DNA of 64,000 bases from Plantago major. Its lineage: Eukaryota > Streptophyta > Magnoliopsida > Lamiales > Plantaginaceae. Numbering within the stretch: the stretch's first letter is position 1; each line of letters begins with the position of its first letter. The stretch lies in NCBI GenBank assembly GCA_026545765.1, contig CM048843.1, positions 86,987,050-87,051,049 of the forward strand, in the 5' to 3' direction. The notes under the pieces are model-generated. The model searched no databases. It was not told the origin of the DNA and was given only the letters and a program-made list of their open reading frames with translations. The position numbers and the translations under genes are program-made. Shown piece after piece: positions 1 through 10,180 of this stretch.

Positions 1-2
1 GA

Positions 3-188
3 ACACTCAAGGTGTTTGGTCGTGGTTGTTGGCATATTGGGTGTTTCATGAAGGATGGAGTTGCTAGAATAGTTCGTGGATGGGAGGAGTTTGTGTCTGC
101 AAACAATGTGGGCTTGTACGATAGCTGTGCGTTTCAGCGTAGCAGGAGTAACAGGATTGTGTGGAATGTGACAATTTATCCTGTGTGA
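3..188 (+). CDS. B3-domain protein, C-terminal end (cut by window edge)
   Basis: An open frame runs from the left window edge to a TGA at 186-188 and encodes about 61 residues. It reads like the second half of a plant B3 DNA-binding domain: an ARIVRGWEEFVSANNVGLYD block, which is the G-W-x-x-F-V ... N-x-x-x-x-D core of B3 domains, then a hydrophobic final strand (VWNVTIYPV). B3 proteins of the REM type are nuclear DNA-binding proteins, many acting in reproductive development. The protein ends directly after the domain, as in REM proteins whose last B3 domain is C-terminal. The start and upstream exons lie outside the window. The domain is clear by eye; REM membership is inference, and a fragment or pseudogene cannot be excluded. 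Confidence 0.6.
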   Translation, partial: TLKVFGRGCWHIGCFMKDGVARIVRGWEEFVSANNVGLYDSCAFQRSRSNRIVWNVTIYPV

Positions 189-232
189 CTACTATTATTG
201 CTTAAATTGTTTGCAGACATTGTTATTTGATG

Positions 233-488
233 ATCAGTTAATCGTGTTATTATGAATCTGAATTTGTAACTTTTGAGTGGAATTTGGTTACAGGTTTTGA
301 ATCTTACTATTGAATATGAAGATGTGTCTAGTATTTGATGTTACTTGTGGTGTTTAGATAATCAGTGAATCCTGTTATTATGAATCTGAATTTGTAACTT
401 TTGAGTGGAATTTGGTTGATGGTTTTGAATGTTAGTATTGAATATGAAGATGTGTCTAGTATTTTCTGTTTCTTGTGGTATATAGATG
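233..488. repeat. Tandem duplication of about 128 bp downstream of the B3 gene
   Basis: Positions 233-360 and 361-488 are imperfect direct copies. Both contain TTATTATGAATCTGAATTTG and GAATATGAAGATGTGTCTAG at the same spacing. The duplication lies in the 3' UTR or downstream of the B3 reading frame. Small differences (TTACAGG against TTGATGG) show the copies have begun to diverge. Confidence 0.75.
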
Positions 489-552
489 TACCTGACATAT
501 TGTGTTAGCCTAATACATTTATATATGAGGAAGTTGGAAAACATAGTCATAC

Positions 553-830
553 GATGCCCGACACCCGTGCCTCTAAAAAACAATGCCCAACACTTAAATG
601 AAATAATGCCCGACTCTCGTGCCCCGAGAAACAATGCCCGACACTTAAGTGAAACAATGCCCGACACCTATGTCCCGAAAAGACATTACCCGACACTTAA
701 TTGAATAATGCCCGACATCCATGCCCCCCGACAAAACAATGTCCGACACCTATGCCCCGAAAAAACAATGCCCGGTACTTAACTGAAATAATGCCCGACA
801 CCCATGCCCGGCAACAATGCTCGGGATAAA
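553..830. repeat. Degenerate minisatellite built on the ATGCCCGACAC motif
   Basis: A block of about 280 bp is made of imperfect copies of a unit near 50 bp with two half-units. One half resembles AATAATGCCCGACACCCGTG and the other CAATGCCCGACACTTAAGTG. The core ATGCCCGACAC, with variants, recurs about ten times, and weaker copies continue to about 1030 (ATGCCCGGCTCC, ATGCTCGACTCC). Short frames across it are side effects of the repeat. The GC-rich unit stands out from AT-rich surroundings. Confidence 0.75.
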
Positions 831-1160
831 AATGAAATAAATCAACCTTCAATATTTTATAGGGATACTTTTTTAAAATTAGAAGTTAGTTCAATGGTAT
901 TCTTATCAATGCCCGGCTCCACTGCCTAGCAACAATGCTCGACTCCACTCTCCATCAACAAATTTGCAAGACCAAAATAGCAAAAAAAAACTGTAGTATA
1001 ACACTTAGAATTTATGATGTCCGACTCCACTGCTTAAATCTCAGAAAATTCTCTGATTATCATTCATTCTCTTTAAACCTGTTACTATTGTTCTCTTAAA
1101 ATCTGTTATTAGCCGGCTTCCGACTTCATCTCTGTTTCCAGACCTGTCCTCTCCAGAATT

Positions 1161-1388
1161 TCAGTTATATTTCATAATTACCGCCATGACTGTGCGACGG
1201 AGCTCTCCGACTGAACTGGCCTCCTTACTCTGGATGGCATACTTACCCAGTTGTATCGAAACCATGAAGACGGCACCTGCTACCATTTTCGATGAAGCCC
1301 GTGGTTCGGACAACGAGCTGGCATCCTTTGCTTGAATAGCATAATTCCCTTTAATGGTGGAAACCGTAAACACGCCGGAAGCAGCCAT
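1161..1388 (-). CDS. Possible small gene or first-exon fragment with an internal duplication
   Basis: A minus-strand frame of 75 residues starts with ATGGCTGCTTCC (1388-1377). The sequence before it looks like a plant 5' leader, including an AAACCCTAGC motif near 1490. The peptide contains two related stretches of about 22 residues, VFTVSTIKGNYAIQAKDASS and VFMVSIQLGKYAIQSKEASS, and the DNA of the two halves is also similar, so the frame arose by internal duplication. A GTAAGT lies inside the second copy and could be a splice donor. I recognise no family. The coding-like start and leader argue for a real or recently dead exon; the lack of any downstream exon argues for a fragment. Confidence 0.3.
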   Translation of the reverse strand: MAASGVFTVSTIKGNYAIQAKDASSLSEPRASSKMVAGAVFMVSIQLGKYAIQSKEASSVGELRRTVMAVIMKYN

Positions 1389-2182
1389 GGCAAAATCCGA
1401 GATCTGTGAAATTGTGTTGTGCTGGGAAAGTGTGGTGTGAAATGAATATAATTCGAGAAGGGAATTGTTTATATTCTCTCAGCTAGGGTTTACAAAAACT
1501 TAATTGCATAAGAAGATTGGCCCCGAATGCACTCACGTGCAGTCCAAAAATGAGAATAATAAGAATTTGCACAAGTCTATGTTGGCCCACATGTTCTCTC
1601 TACCGTTCAGTACACGTGTTTTGCCTATTGGTAATGAATGTTTGCAATTGGTAACGCTTGCAATCTCGGTTTGCTCGATGCAAATTGGTTTGTGAGAATG
1701 TATGAAATGGTAAAAAATCCATTTTTAAAGAGGTTTAAATTACTTAAATTGTTAACAAATTAATTTTTAAAATGATTGACTAAGCGTATAAAATTCTAAA
1801 ATAAACTAGCCAGATCGTTTTTAACAAGTTACATTAGATAGCTTATCAAAACAATTAAATTTTTTATTAGTTATAGTTAATTGTTGATGTAACCATTCAT
1901 GAGCTGATAAACAAACTACTTCAGTCGACAAACTCATGTTGAAAAAACAACCATATAAATTTGTTACGTGAATGCGTATGCTACGTTACCACCTATCTTA
2001 TAAGTATTTTAATTAAGTTTATCAATTAATTTTGATAAATAGTGAAATGTTCCAAAAGTTTCAAAAAAATTTAAAATGATTGAGAACAATATTTATAATT
2101 TAATATCAATGAATTGTACCATTCTTTCGAATAAGTGACCAACTAAGAAATTCACGTACGCAGAATATTAACCCACCCAGTT
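1389..2182. other. Gene-free AT-rich stretch
   Basis: Apart from the possible leader of the small minus-strand frame (about 1389-1500), I see no coding pattern, RNA gene or complete mobile element here. Confidence 0.5.
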
Positions 2183-2412
2183 GGTCCAGTACATTAATTT
2201 GGTGCATCGTCCGCAGCAAAATCCGTAGACCACACAGTCCTGACCTGACTCGACTCATGACTAAAGTCACTAAACCAATGAATTAACGGCTATAATCTCC
2301 ACAATTATCCAAATCTCAACTAAATTAAACAAAACAAAGCAGACAATAATTCCCTCCTATATATTTTACTCCACTCAAATAAAAAAATGTCACACTCCTT
2401 CACTTCACTTGA
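2183..2412 (+). pseudogene. Displaced copy of the SBT1.6 promoter, leader and first codons
   Basis: This block is almost the same as 18515-18749, the promoter and upstream-ATG region of the subtilase gene. From GCATCGTCCGCAGC onward I count three single-base differences in about 205 aligned bases, plus small indels at the left edge. The copy includes the TATATA box, the leader and ATG TCA CAC TCC TTC ACT TCA CTT GA at 2387-2412, then departs from the subtilase. Continuing that frame gives a TAA after about 25 codons with no subtilase residues. It is therefore a promoter without its gene. The high identity implies a recent copying event. Confidence 0.9.
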
Positions 2413-2895
2413 CTCAAACCCTTGTTTATGTAGACCAGAGTTGACTGACTTAAATCCCATCTAAACTCACTTCATGTCATGCTATACTCAACAAATCGAG
2501 TACCGATTTAACAATAGTCCTGAGATCAGATGCCTCCGAATAGCTCTAATCAATATGGTTGAGTACTGAATGCGCTCCTCATTCAATATGGACACAAAGG
2601 AAAGGTGTTTATAAGCGGCATGAGGAGATAAGATATTGTAGCGTAGTAATCTCCGGTGGATCCTTGTAGTGAAGTGGAGGGTCTCCATCACTCCATGAGA
2701 CTTACCTTCGAGTAGCCATTAAGCCTTGAGGCAAGGGCCAATGCCGTCATGATAAAGTATTATGAGTTTATGACGATGTTTTACGAATTGGCGAGCAGCC
2801 CCCTCGAGGCAGACCCTTAAGAGTTAAGAGGTGAGGGCGAGGTGCTTCCAAGTCATTTCGACTGGCTTATGATTAGTGTCTTGTCGAGGGCATTA
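2413..2895. other. Gene-free stretch
   Basis: No family is recognisable between the subtilase promoter copy and the MITE. Short minus-strand frames here have no domain features. Confidence 0.4.
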
Positions 2896-3603
2896 GGCTG
2901 CTCCAGCAGTGTTGCAACATGGAGTTGCAACACTGCTGGAGGACCTCGATTTGGGACTCCAGCAGAGTCCCAAATCGAGGCCCAGCGCTGGGTTTTTTTT
3001 ATTTTTTTAATTTTTTTTTGTTTTTCATTTCTTTTCTTGTTTTCTTTCTTTTCTTTCCTGTTTCTTGTTTCCTTTCCTCTTTTCTTGTTTTCTTTCATCT
3101 TTTCTACTTTTATCTTTTTTATTATTTTTCATTTTTCTTGAATATTTCCATATGATAATAATTATATGTAGCACTAGAAATATACTTATACATTACTTCT
3201 CAAATTTAAAATACATATTATTTGAATTTAAAATTACACTTGTAGAATGTAGTATTTTAATTGTTGTAATTTTCATTTTCAATTATTGTAATTTTCAATT
3301 TCAAGTATTGTAATTTTCAATTTTAAGTATTATAGTTTTTTTAAGTAATGTAATTTTTATTTTCAAGTAATGTATTTTAAAAAAATTAATGCGATTTTGT
3401 TATAATTAATTAACTACATTTAAAATAAAGCCAAGAATAAAGTTTAAAAGGAAATGAGAAAAGAAAATGAAATGACTAATTAAGTTTGAAAGAAATGTTA
3501 AAAGAAAATAGATTTTACCACCTGTTGAAAGAGAGAATTGTGAAGAGTTGTAAAGTGAAATTTTGACCTGGAATCTTGCCGACGTGAGAGTGGGTTGCAG
3601 AGA
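2896..3603. mobile_element. PIF/Harbinger-like MITE, copy 1, right end lost
   Basis: The left end GGCTGCTCCAGCAGTGTTGC follows a TTA trinucleotide (2893-2895), the target type of PIF/Harbinger elements. The interior (a long pyrimidine-rich tract at about 2993-3120, then repeated GTAATTTTCAATT-type motifs) matches the complete copy at 36336-37039 nearly base for base. The right end stops matching after GGGTTGCAGAGA, so the right terminal repeat is missing. The left end is unusual: 2901-2982 holds two consecutive perfect inverted repeats that are absent from the other copy. Frames crossing the pyrimidine tract are not genes. Confidence 0.75.
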
Positions 3604-4578
3604 TAATTCTATTACTTACACCTTAAACCTATCATTTTGGTTTGCTATAATCCCTTGGTTACTAACTATCTGCTCTAATAATGACACCTTGGTGGAGCAA
3701 GTTTGGACAGTGACTTGACATAAATGATAAAATTGGATAAAAGTGTAGTTGAAAATCTTTATACCCGTTGAAATGAAGAAGAAGGTATTTGTCTACAATA
3801 AAAGTATATTAAAGAGCACTAGTAGTCAAGTATGTATTGTTAGATGTCTCAAAAACTTCTTTGTCTCTATGTGCTCGACTAGAGTGGACTAGTGCGTGCG
3901 CGGATGAACATAATAGGAACACCAGATCAAACCAAGGAGGAGCGGAACTAAAGTTATAATACCTCTCCCGAGTGGTCATCAGATCGATCGCCACTCACCA
4001 ATGGCAACCCGTCTCTTAATGCGTCACCCAACAACATGATGAAGACAAGCCGTTGGGGTTGGGGGGCTAGAAATGGTCCTAGGTCCTTTTTAATTTTTGT
4101 TTATTTTTTCTTCTATTTAATTATTCTAGAATTAATAAAATTACTTAGCTATCATCTTTTTTATTTCTCTTTAAATCGATAACACACTTGACTACTTTCA
4201 CACTACTCCAACTTTGACCCTTCTTTCTCCAATAGCACCTAAATGCCTTTGCACCAAACTGAAAAATAAGAAATTAAAGAAGGGAAGTGAGTTTCTAGCT
4301 TCTATGCAACAAAACATTACTATGATACCTAGCTAGTTATAAAAGTCGATGAAATACAATATATTGTATAATTGTTTAGCATATGTAGTTTAAGAGTGAT
4401 TTATGCTCATAGTTGATTTTGAAGAAAAGTAAAAATTAAGTTAAGCATTATTATTTTTATTTTTCATGATTAATGTGTTATGTTCTCTGTTATAGAACAA
4501 TTACAACAAACATTATGACATTATGCTCTTATCTTACAACTGCAAAAGCATTAAAGTAGTTACTGAACAGTAACTACT
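3604..4578. other. Gene-free stretch upstream of the inhibitor-like gene
   Basis: AT-rich sequence. I see no coding exon; the last few hundred bases are presumably the promoter of the gene that starts at 4648. Confidence 0.4.
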
Positions 4579-4587
4579 CTATATAAG
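4579..4587 (+). promoter_or_regulatory. TATA box of the inhibitor-like gene
   Basis: CTATATAAG lies 61 bases before the ATG at 4648, a normal plant spacing that leaves a leader of about 30 nt. Confidence 0.6.
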
Positions 4588-4647
4588 AAGCAAGCAAGTC
4601 CATATTTTGTACACAACCGATCCAAGGAAGAAATTAAAACAACAAGC

Positions 4648-4925
4648 ATGAGTAGCTTTACTATTACATTCTTGGCTGCACTTCTGGTGCTCCTAGTATC
4701 ATGTCAGAATTTGGGAATTGCAGCTAATATGATCATCACAGACGAAATCATCGCGCAAATCTGTGATAACACAAGAAATGTTGGACGTTGTCATCGCCTC
4801 ATGAGTGCTAACGGATTTACTGCAGGAACATCTCTTCATGAACCATTTGAAACCGTCGCTGCAATTTTCATAAAAAAGGCCAGAGGGCAAGCAACTACAA
4901 CATGTAGCAAAAGCAGGAAGCTTTT
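4648..4925 (+). pseudogene. Pectinesterase/invertase inhibitor-like gene, 5' part, split by a Copia insertion
   Basis: The ATG follows a good TATA box. The first ~25 residues are a hydrophobic secretory signal peptide (MSSFTITFLAALLVLLVSC). Then comes IAQICDNTRNVGRC, the first cysteine pair typical of the PMEI/invertase-inhibitor four-helix fold (I-C-x-x-T-x-N-x-x-x-C). Members of this family bind and block pectin methylesterases or acid invertases in the cell wall or vacuole. After 91 codons the frame reaches CTTTT (4921-4925), the target duplication of the 9.67-kb element; reading on enters LTR sequence and stops at about codon 120. The 3' part resumes in the same frame at 14597. The join predicts a protein near 187 residues, the normal family length. 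Family assignment rests on the signal peptide, cysteine spacing and length. Confidence 0.7.
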
Positions 4926-5661
4926 TGAAAGAAATAAAGGACCTGAACTTTGTTACTATACTGATACACATCAGATAAGATATTCTATCGCGGTGAGTGT
5001 CATGATGTGAACAATCAAACGCATGTGAATTAAATAAACAATAACAGCAAACGAGATGATTCTTTCTAGTAGGTATATAAATATACCTACTGCGCCCAAG
5101 GCAAATATCCACTATAATAATGAGGATTTGCAAAACTAGGTTTAAACTCTTCAATGAGAAAAGATCAAACACTAGAACTAGTCGGAATGAGTTATTCCGA
5201 AGTACCTAAATTAGACACTTCAAAGACTAGTAAAAATATGAGAAGATTACAACTATTGATTGTGAATCTCAAATCTGTAAAATCCGTTATCTTCTTCATC
5301 ACTTGATCTGGTATTTATAATGCTTTAATCTGATGTATATACGCATAATCAAGTCTTCATCTTTATCCTTATCTTCAAGAGTCCAAATCATTCAATCTTC
5401 TAAGAGTCCATAAGATATTGACTTCCAAGAGTCCCTTGTATCTTGTCTTCTAAGACTCCATGGCTTTCTTGAATATAAGTCGCACCTTATCTGAAACCAA
5501 ACAATCACAAACATGGAACTAGGTTATCGTTAGTGAAAAAGGCAATTATTAATTAAGTCCTTCAAAGTGCAGATATTCTGGACTGAAACTGTTAGTGCCA
5601 TTGTTGCTGAAACAGTCATATCAATGTTTCTATAACAATGATTCAAACAGCTGCACTTTCA
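4926..5661 (-). repeat. LTR of the SIRE-type element (element 3' LTR)
   Basis: 736 bp, starting TGAAAGAAATAAAGG and ending CAGCTGCACTTTCA on the plus strand. Most of it matches 13855-14596 almost exactly. Differences cluster in a few blocks (near 4965-5020, 5430-5450 and 5575-5635) rather than being spread evenly. Confidence 0.95.
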
Positions 5662-5674
5662 TTCTCCCCCTTAA
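5662..5674 (-). other. Polypurine tract of the SIRE-type element
   Basis: On the minus strand this reads TTAAGGGGGAGAA directly before the TGAAAG end of the LTR, the place and composition expected for the plus-strand primer of reverse transcription. Confidence 0.85.
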
Positions 5675-5863
5675 TGCCTTTCTTCACAACACCTAGTGAC
5701 ATGTTAAACAGAAGGAACATAACAATAAACAAAAATTACTTCACATTAATTAAAAAGAAGACCACAATACAAAGAGAGAACCAAAATAGACAGAAAGACT
5801 TTTTTTTTTTTTTTTAACTAAAACACAAAAGATTCCATCCCCTTCTTCCTTCTACTTCAAAAA

Positions 5864-7352
5864 CTACTCTCCCCCTTGTTGTGATGAAAGGAGGGGAAGT
5901 AAAGTCTGACGTTCCTCCAGAAGCTCCTTGAGCTGATTATCAATGTGCATAATCTGATCCATAATCATTTGATCAGCCTGAGTCAATGGACGCTGAAGTA
6001 CTGGTATTGCTTGCACAATGTGAGTAACAGGGGCAGACTCTGGAATTCTTGCTGATGTCCAGGGAAGATCTTGAACTCTTGTAGAGTTGAGCAGCCGATG
6101 AGACACACTGTATGATTGAAACGGAGACACTAAAACCTCACCTGGACTGTGAGCAAAATTCCTAGCACAAATATACCCATAGATGAGAGACGGATACATC
6201 AAATTCCCAACTGCGCCTTTCAAACCAAAATAAGTCAGATGTTGAAAAATCCGCTGACCCATATTCACAGGAAGACCCAACTTCAATTTGTAGAGAAGTG
6301 TTGCAGTAGAAGAGGTGACTATGGTACAGTTAGTAGTAGGCAACCAATTGTGAATAGAGAGCCTATACACCATCGTGAGTAGTTAAATGTTTTGCCTGGA
6401 AAGATGGATTCCATTTAACCACTTTCGAACCAGTGATGACTTTAGCCACTTCATCCATAGAAACATCAAGCTCATCTTCTTCAATCTGTGGAGTGCCTAG
6501 ATGTGTATTGATTCTACTTGCAGAGAAAATATACACTGTGCCTCTCAGATAGGCTCTACCATACTTAGGAGATTCTTCCTTGCCAAAATTGTCGGACAGA
6601 TTACAGTAAAATTCCTTTATCACCTTAGGAACATATGCAATCAACTCAGACACAGATCTCAACAAACCTCTGGACTCCAAAAACTCATAAATCCCATGTT
6701 CTTTTAGGTTATCCTCATGAATTGTCCATTCATTGATTCTTGGCCTATTAACAAACAAATCCCAGTCGACAAGACTTGATTCTTTATAGAATTCGAGAGT
6801 ATGGGCACGACCCCCAAAATCAGACATAGGAGATGCAGGGGTAGTTACCTGAGTTTCTTCATCAGACTCACTCTCAGTGTCAGCAACAGGTGGAAGAGAT
6901 GTTGCAGCAACATTGTCAGACCCAGAGGAATGTTCTTCTTCTTCACTTTCATTCAGCCTTTGTACAAACATAGCTCGTGTTTGTCGCCGAAGAGCAGTAG
7001 CCCTAATCTCTCCCAGAGATTCTTCACTCCCAGTTGTGTGTGAACTGAGAGTATCTCCCCCTAAATTAGGGTTTTCAGCAGCAGCTGGACCATCTGTGTC
7101 CATGGCAACAGCTTCATTGTCGTCATCTCCTTGGTGAGAAACGGGAAGGTCATCACTTATTCTCACATCACCGTGCAATGTTCCCTTCTTGCGTTGATAC
7201 TTCAGCCCAACCTGGGATCCCCTGCTATTGACCTCGAGTTGAGGTGTTTTGTTCATTGTAGTATCAATGGGGTTAGGTGAGGTGCCAGGTGATGGGGAAG
7301 AGGAATTAGAGAGTTGACATAGTGTTTCAGCAGCTTGGGTAAAAGAATCCAT
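5864..7352 (-). pseudogene. Extra post-pol ORF of the SIRE-type element, frameshifted
   Basis: Two overlapping minus frames (to 6363, and 6373-5864) form one protein interrupted near 6363-6373. The likely start is ATG at 7352 (MDSFTQAAETLC). The N-terminal part is acidic and Ser/Thr/Glu-rich, so probably disordered. The C-terminal part contains DWDLFVNRPRINEW, ISELIAYVP-like and HNWLPTTNC...LPVNMGQRIF blocks. These resemble the putative plant transposon protein domain seen in many plant retroelement-associated ORFs. It occupies the position where SIRE elements carry an envelope-like or additional ORF; I see no signal peptide or transmembrane segment, so an envelope role is not supported. Its function is unknown. 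Confidence 0.65.
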
Positions 7353-7460
7353 GGTAGACGGAAATAGTGAGTGAATATGACACAGAAACGGGATAAAAAT
7401 GAGAGGGAATAGATGGGAGAAATAAACTTCGAGAAATAAGAATATAAAAAAGGGATGCAC

Positions 7461-8650
7461 TGACGTTAAAAAGAGGAAGATGAAAAGTCCACAATTAAAA
7501 TAACATCATAGTTACTGTGGGAAGATGAAGAGTCCACACTTGATGTAACAGGAGATACAATGTTTTTGTAACTGTTAGACAAAGGACTTTAGGTGTTTGG
7601 ATTAAGAGTAACTGGAAACGGGAAGTTTGAATCTGGACAAAAACGGCTTCAAGTATCCAAAGTTAAAAGAATCCTAAAGCAACAAGATCTGAACAAAAAC
7701 ACTTATGTGTCACCTGATAAGTCAAGGATTATAGCACTTGGAGAGAAACAAGTATCCAAAAGTTCTGAAAGACATAAACTCTCAAAAATACCAAGTCATA
7801 ATAGATAGTTAAACTTAAGAAAACTCCTGGTATCATTTTAGAGGTCGAGCAGAAAAGATTCCCAAGACTCACTATTGGACCAACAGTTACTCCAACACCC
7901 TTTCCCACAGGAAGAACCAACACGGACCGAATAAATCTCCCCCTTAAGGCAAACTCCTAAAAACTTCTTAAAACATGCAGTATCTATCATGACAAAAAAT
8001 ACTATCAGCACAACACCCCAAAACAACATCAAGAAAGATATGTAGCCAAGCTCCCATCTGCACTCCTCGTTGTGAAGTAAAATTAAAACAAAGCAACTGG
8101 TTGAGGCCTCTATTCGTATCTATTCAGGGGTGACTAAAAGTCGGCGAACCATGTCAAATAATTGGAACGCGCATGAATCCCGTCCAAAGCCTAAGCTTAT
8201 GCGGAGTGAAGGCAGACACGCGACTTTTAGCCTATGGTAGAATAGCTTAAACAGAACTGAGTGCGAAAATGATTCAATGTAGTCTTAGAGAATCGAGGAT
8301 GATTTGGTCAGATGCAACTCATAGCAATACTCAACAAAACATTGGCCCCCATTGGGCTCTTCTTGGTTGGCCATCATTGGGCTCTTTTGTGGCCATCATT
8401 GGACTCTTTTTAGTTGCTTTCACAATATGACAAGATTTAGAGGAGTTCATCAGGAAGACAAAGAAAAAAACAAGGTGCTCAAGACATTGGAAGAGAAGGC
8501 GGTAAGAGACCCATTTCATAGAGATGCATGTACTTAGACACACACAACACACAAGAAAAAGACAAGATGCAGGCAAAAAGATACACATCACAAGCAAATG
8601 CAACATTGTTGATCTGTGATGTTAAGATAACAGTGGCAGTAACAGTGTAC
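7461..8650. other. Noncoding spacer between pol and the extra ORF of the SIRE-type element
   Basis: About 1.2 kb inside the element with no convincing frame. It holds a short tandem repeat at 8343-8412 and ACTGTTGC/AACAGTG-type motifs near 7885 and 8625-8648. SIRE elements commonly have spacers here. Confidence 0.6.
8343..8412. repeat. Short tandem repeat, about three 25-bp units
   Basis: The unit CCATCATTGGGCTCTTTTGTGG and variants occur three times in a row within the noncoding spacer of the SIRE-type element. Confidence 0.65.
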
Positions 8651-10180
8651 CTAATGAATGCACAGGCCAAGAGCCCTTCGTAGACTGAAGAATCTCTCGG
8701 AATCCAAGGGTTTGGTAAATATGTCTGCAAGTTGATTGTTGGTGTCTATATGTTGGATGTCAACAACTTGTAGATTAACCAAGTCCCTAAGGAAGTGATG
8801 CCTAATGTCTATATGCTTGGTGCGTGAGTGTTGAACCGGGTTCTTAGATATGTTGATGGCACTAAGGTTATCACAAAACATAAGTAAAGTGTCACTCGTA
8901 AGACCATAATCATGCAACATATTTTTTAACCAGATTAACTGAGTGACACAACTACCCGCAGCAACATACTCAGACTCAGCAGTGGACAAGGAAACACAAT
9001 TCTGTTTCTTGCTATACCATGATACCAGATTTTTCCCTAAGTAAAAACATCCACCACTAGTGGATTTCCGATCATCTACATCTCCTGCCCAGTCAGAATC
9101 ACTAAACCCAATGAGATTAGTGTCAGTGTCCTTTGTGTACCATAAGCCTAAACTAGCAGTTCCAAAGATGTATTTAAGGATGCGTTTAACTGCAGATAGG
9201 TGAGTAGGTTGGGGATTGGATTGATACCTGGCACACACACATACAGAGAACATTACATCAGGTCGACTGGCAGATAGGTACAGAAGACTGCCAATCATGG
9301 ATCTGTAGAGTGTTGGATCCACTGTTGCATCCACTGTGACTGCAACATCACATTTGCTGAGTTTTAATGTGGATGACATAGGTGAAGAACTTGTCTTGGA
9401 ACCATCCAGACCAAATCTCTTGACTAAATTACGTGCATTCTCTCACGGGATGTAAGCAGACTGGACTTGCTTTGCTTGATTTGCAATCCAAGGAAGAAAT
9501 TAAGCTCTCCAATCATACTCATTTGGAATGTACCTGTCATTGCTGAGACAAACTTGTCTACCAGGGCATTGTTAGTATAACCAAACACAATATTATCGAC
9601 ATATATTTGTGCTACACATATATCTTTGCCTTGGCGAAGAATAAACAAAGTCCTATCAGCTTCACCGCGAGTAAAACCTAGAGATAGAAGAAACTCAGTC
9701 AACCTATCATACCAAGCTCTAGGAGCTTGTTTCAAACCATAAAGTGCCTTCTTGAGTTTGAAAACATGGTTTGGATAGTGCGGATCCTCAAATCCCTTTG
9801 GTTGCTCAACAAAAACTTCTTTGTCAATAAAACCATTTAAGAAAGCGCCTTTTACATCCATTTGTTGAAGAGTAATATTTAGAGAACATGCAATAGCTAA
9901 TAAAAGTCTAATTGATTCTAGACGGGCTACTGGGGCAAATGTTTCATCGAAATCAACTCCTTCAACCTAAGTATAGCCTTGAGCAACTAATCTAGCTTTA
10001 TTGCGGGTTACTATACCTTCTTCATTGCTTTTGTTCTTAAAGATCCATTTTGTGCCAATTACATTAACACTAGTGGGTCTAGGAACTAAAGTCCAAACAT
10101 CATTGGTACGGAACTGTAAAATTTCATCCTGCATAGCCTCAACCCAAAAATTGTCTTGCAAGACTTCTTTCACATTCTTA
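8651..10180 (-). pseudogene. Reverse transcriptase and RNase H of the SIRE-type element, broken
   Basis: Reading down the minus strand from about 10180: the RVT_2 start (WVEAMQDEIL, VWTLVPRP, KARLVAQGYT), then a TAG where the family has a Gln codon (near 9966), then MDVKGAFLNG, QPKGFEDP and KALYGLKQAPRAWYDRL. The catalytic box reads YVDN instead of YVDD. A frame change lies near 9380-9424, followed by LYRSMIGSLLYLSASRPDV and the RNase H region with DSDWAGD, STAESEYVA and HIDIRHHFLRD. The mutated active-site aspartate and the stops make this enzyme inactive. Confidence 0.9.

Noticed and set aside
2842-3313. Phe/Leu-rich frames on both strands
   Set aside because: They translate the pyrimidine tract of the MITE and recur in the copy at 36376-36734; no coding features.
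4699-5172. 157-residue minus-strand frame
   Set aside because: It crosses the insertion junction between the inhibitor gene and the LTR, antisense to both, and is a by-product.
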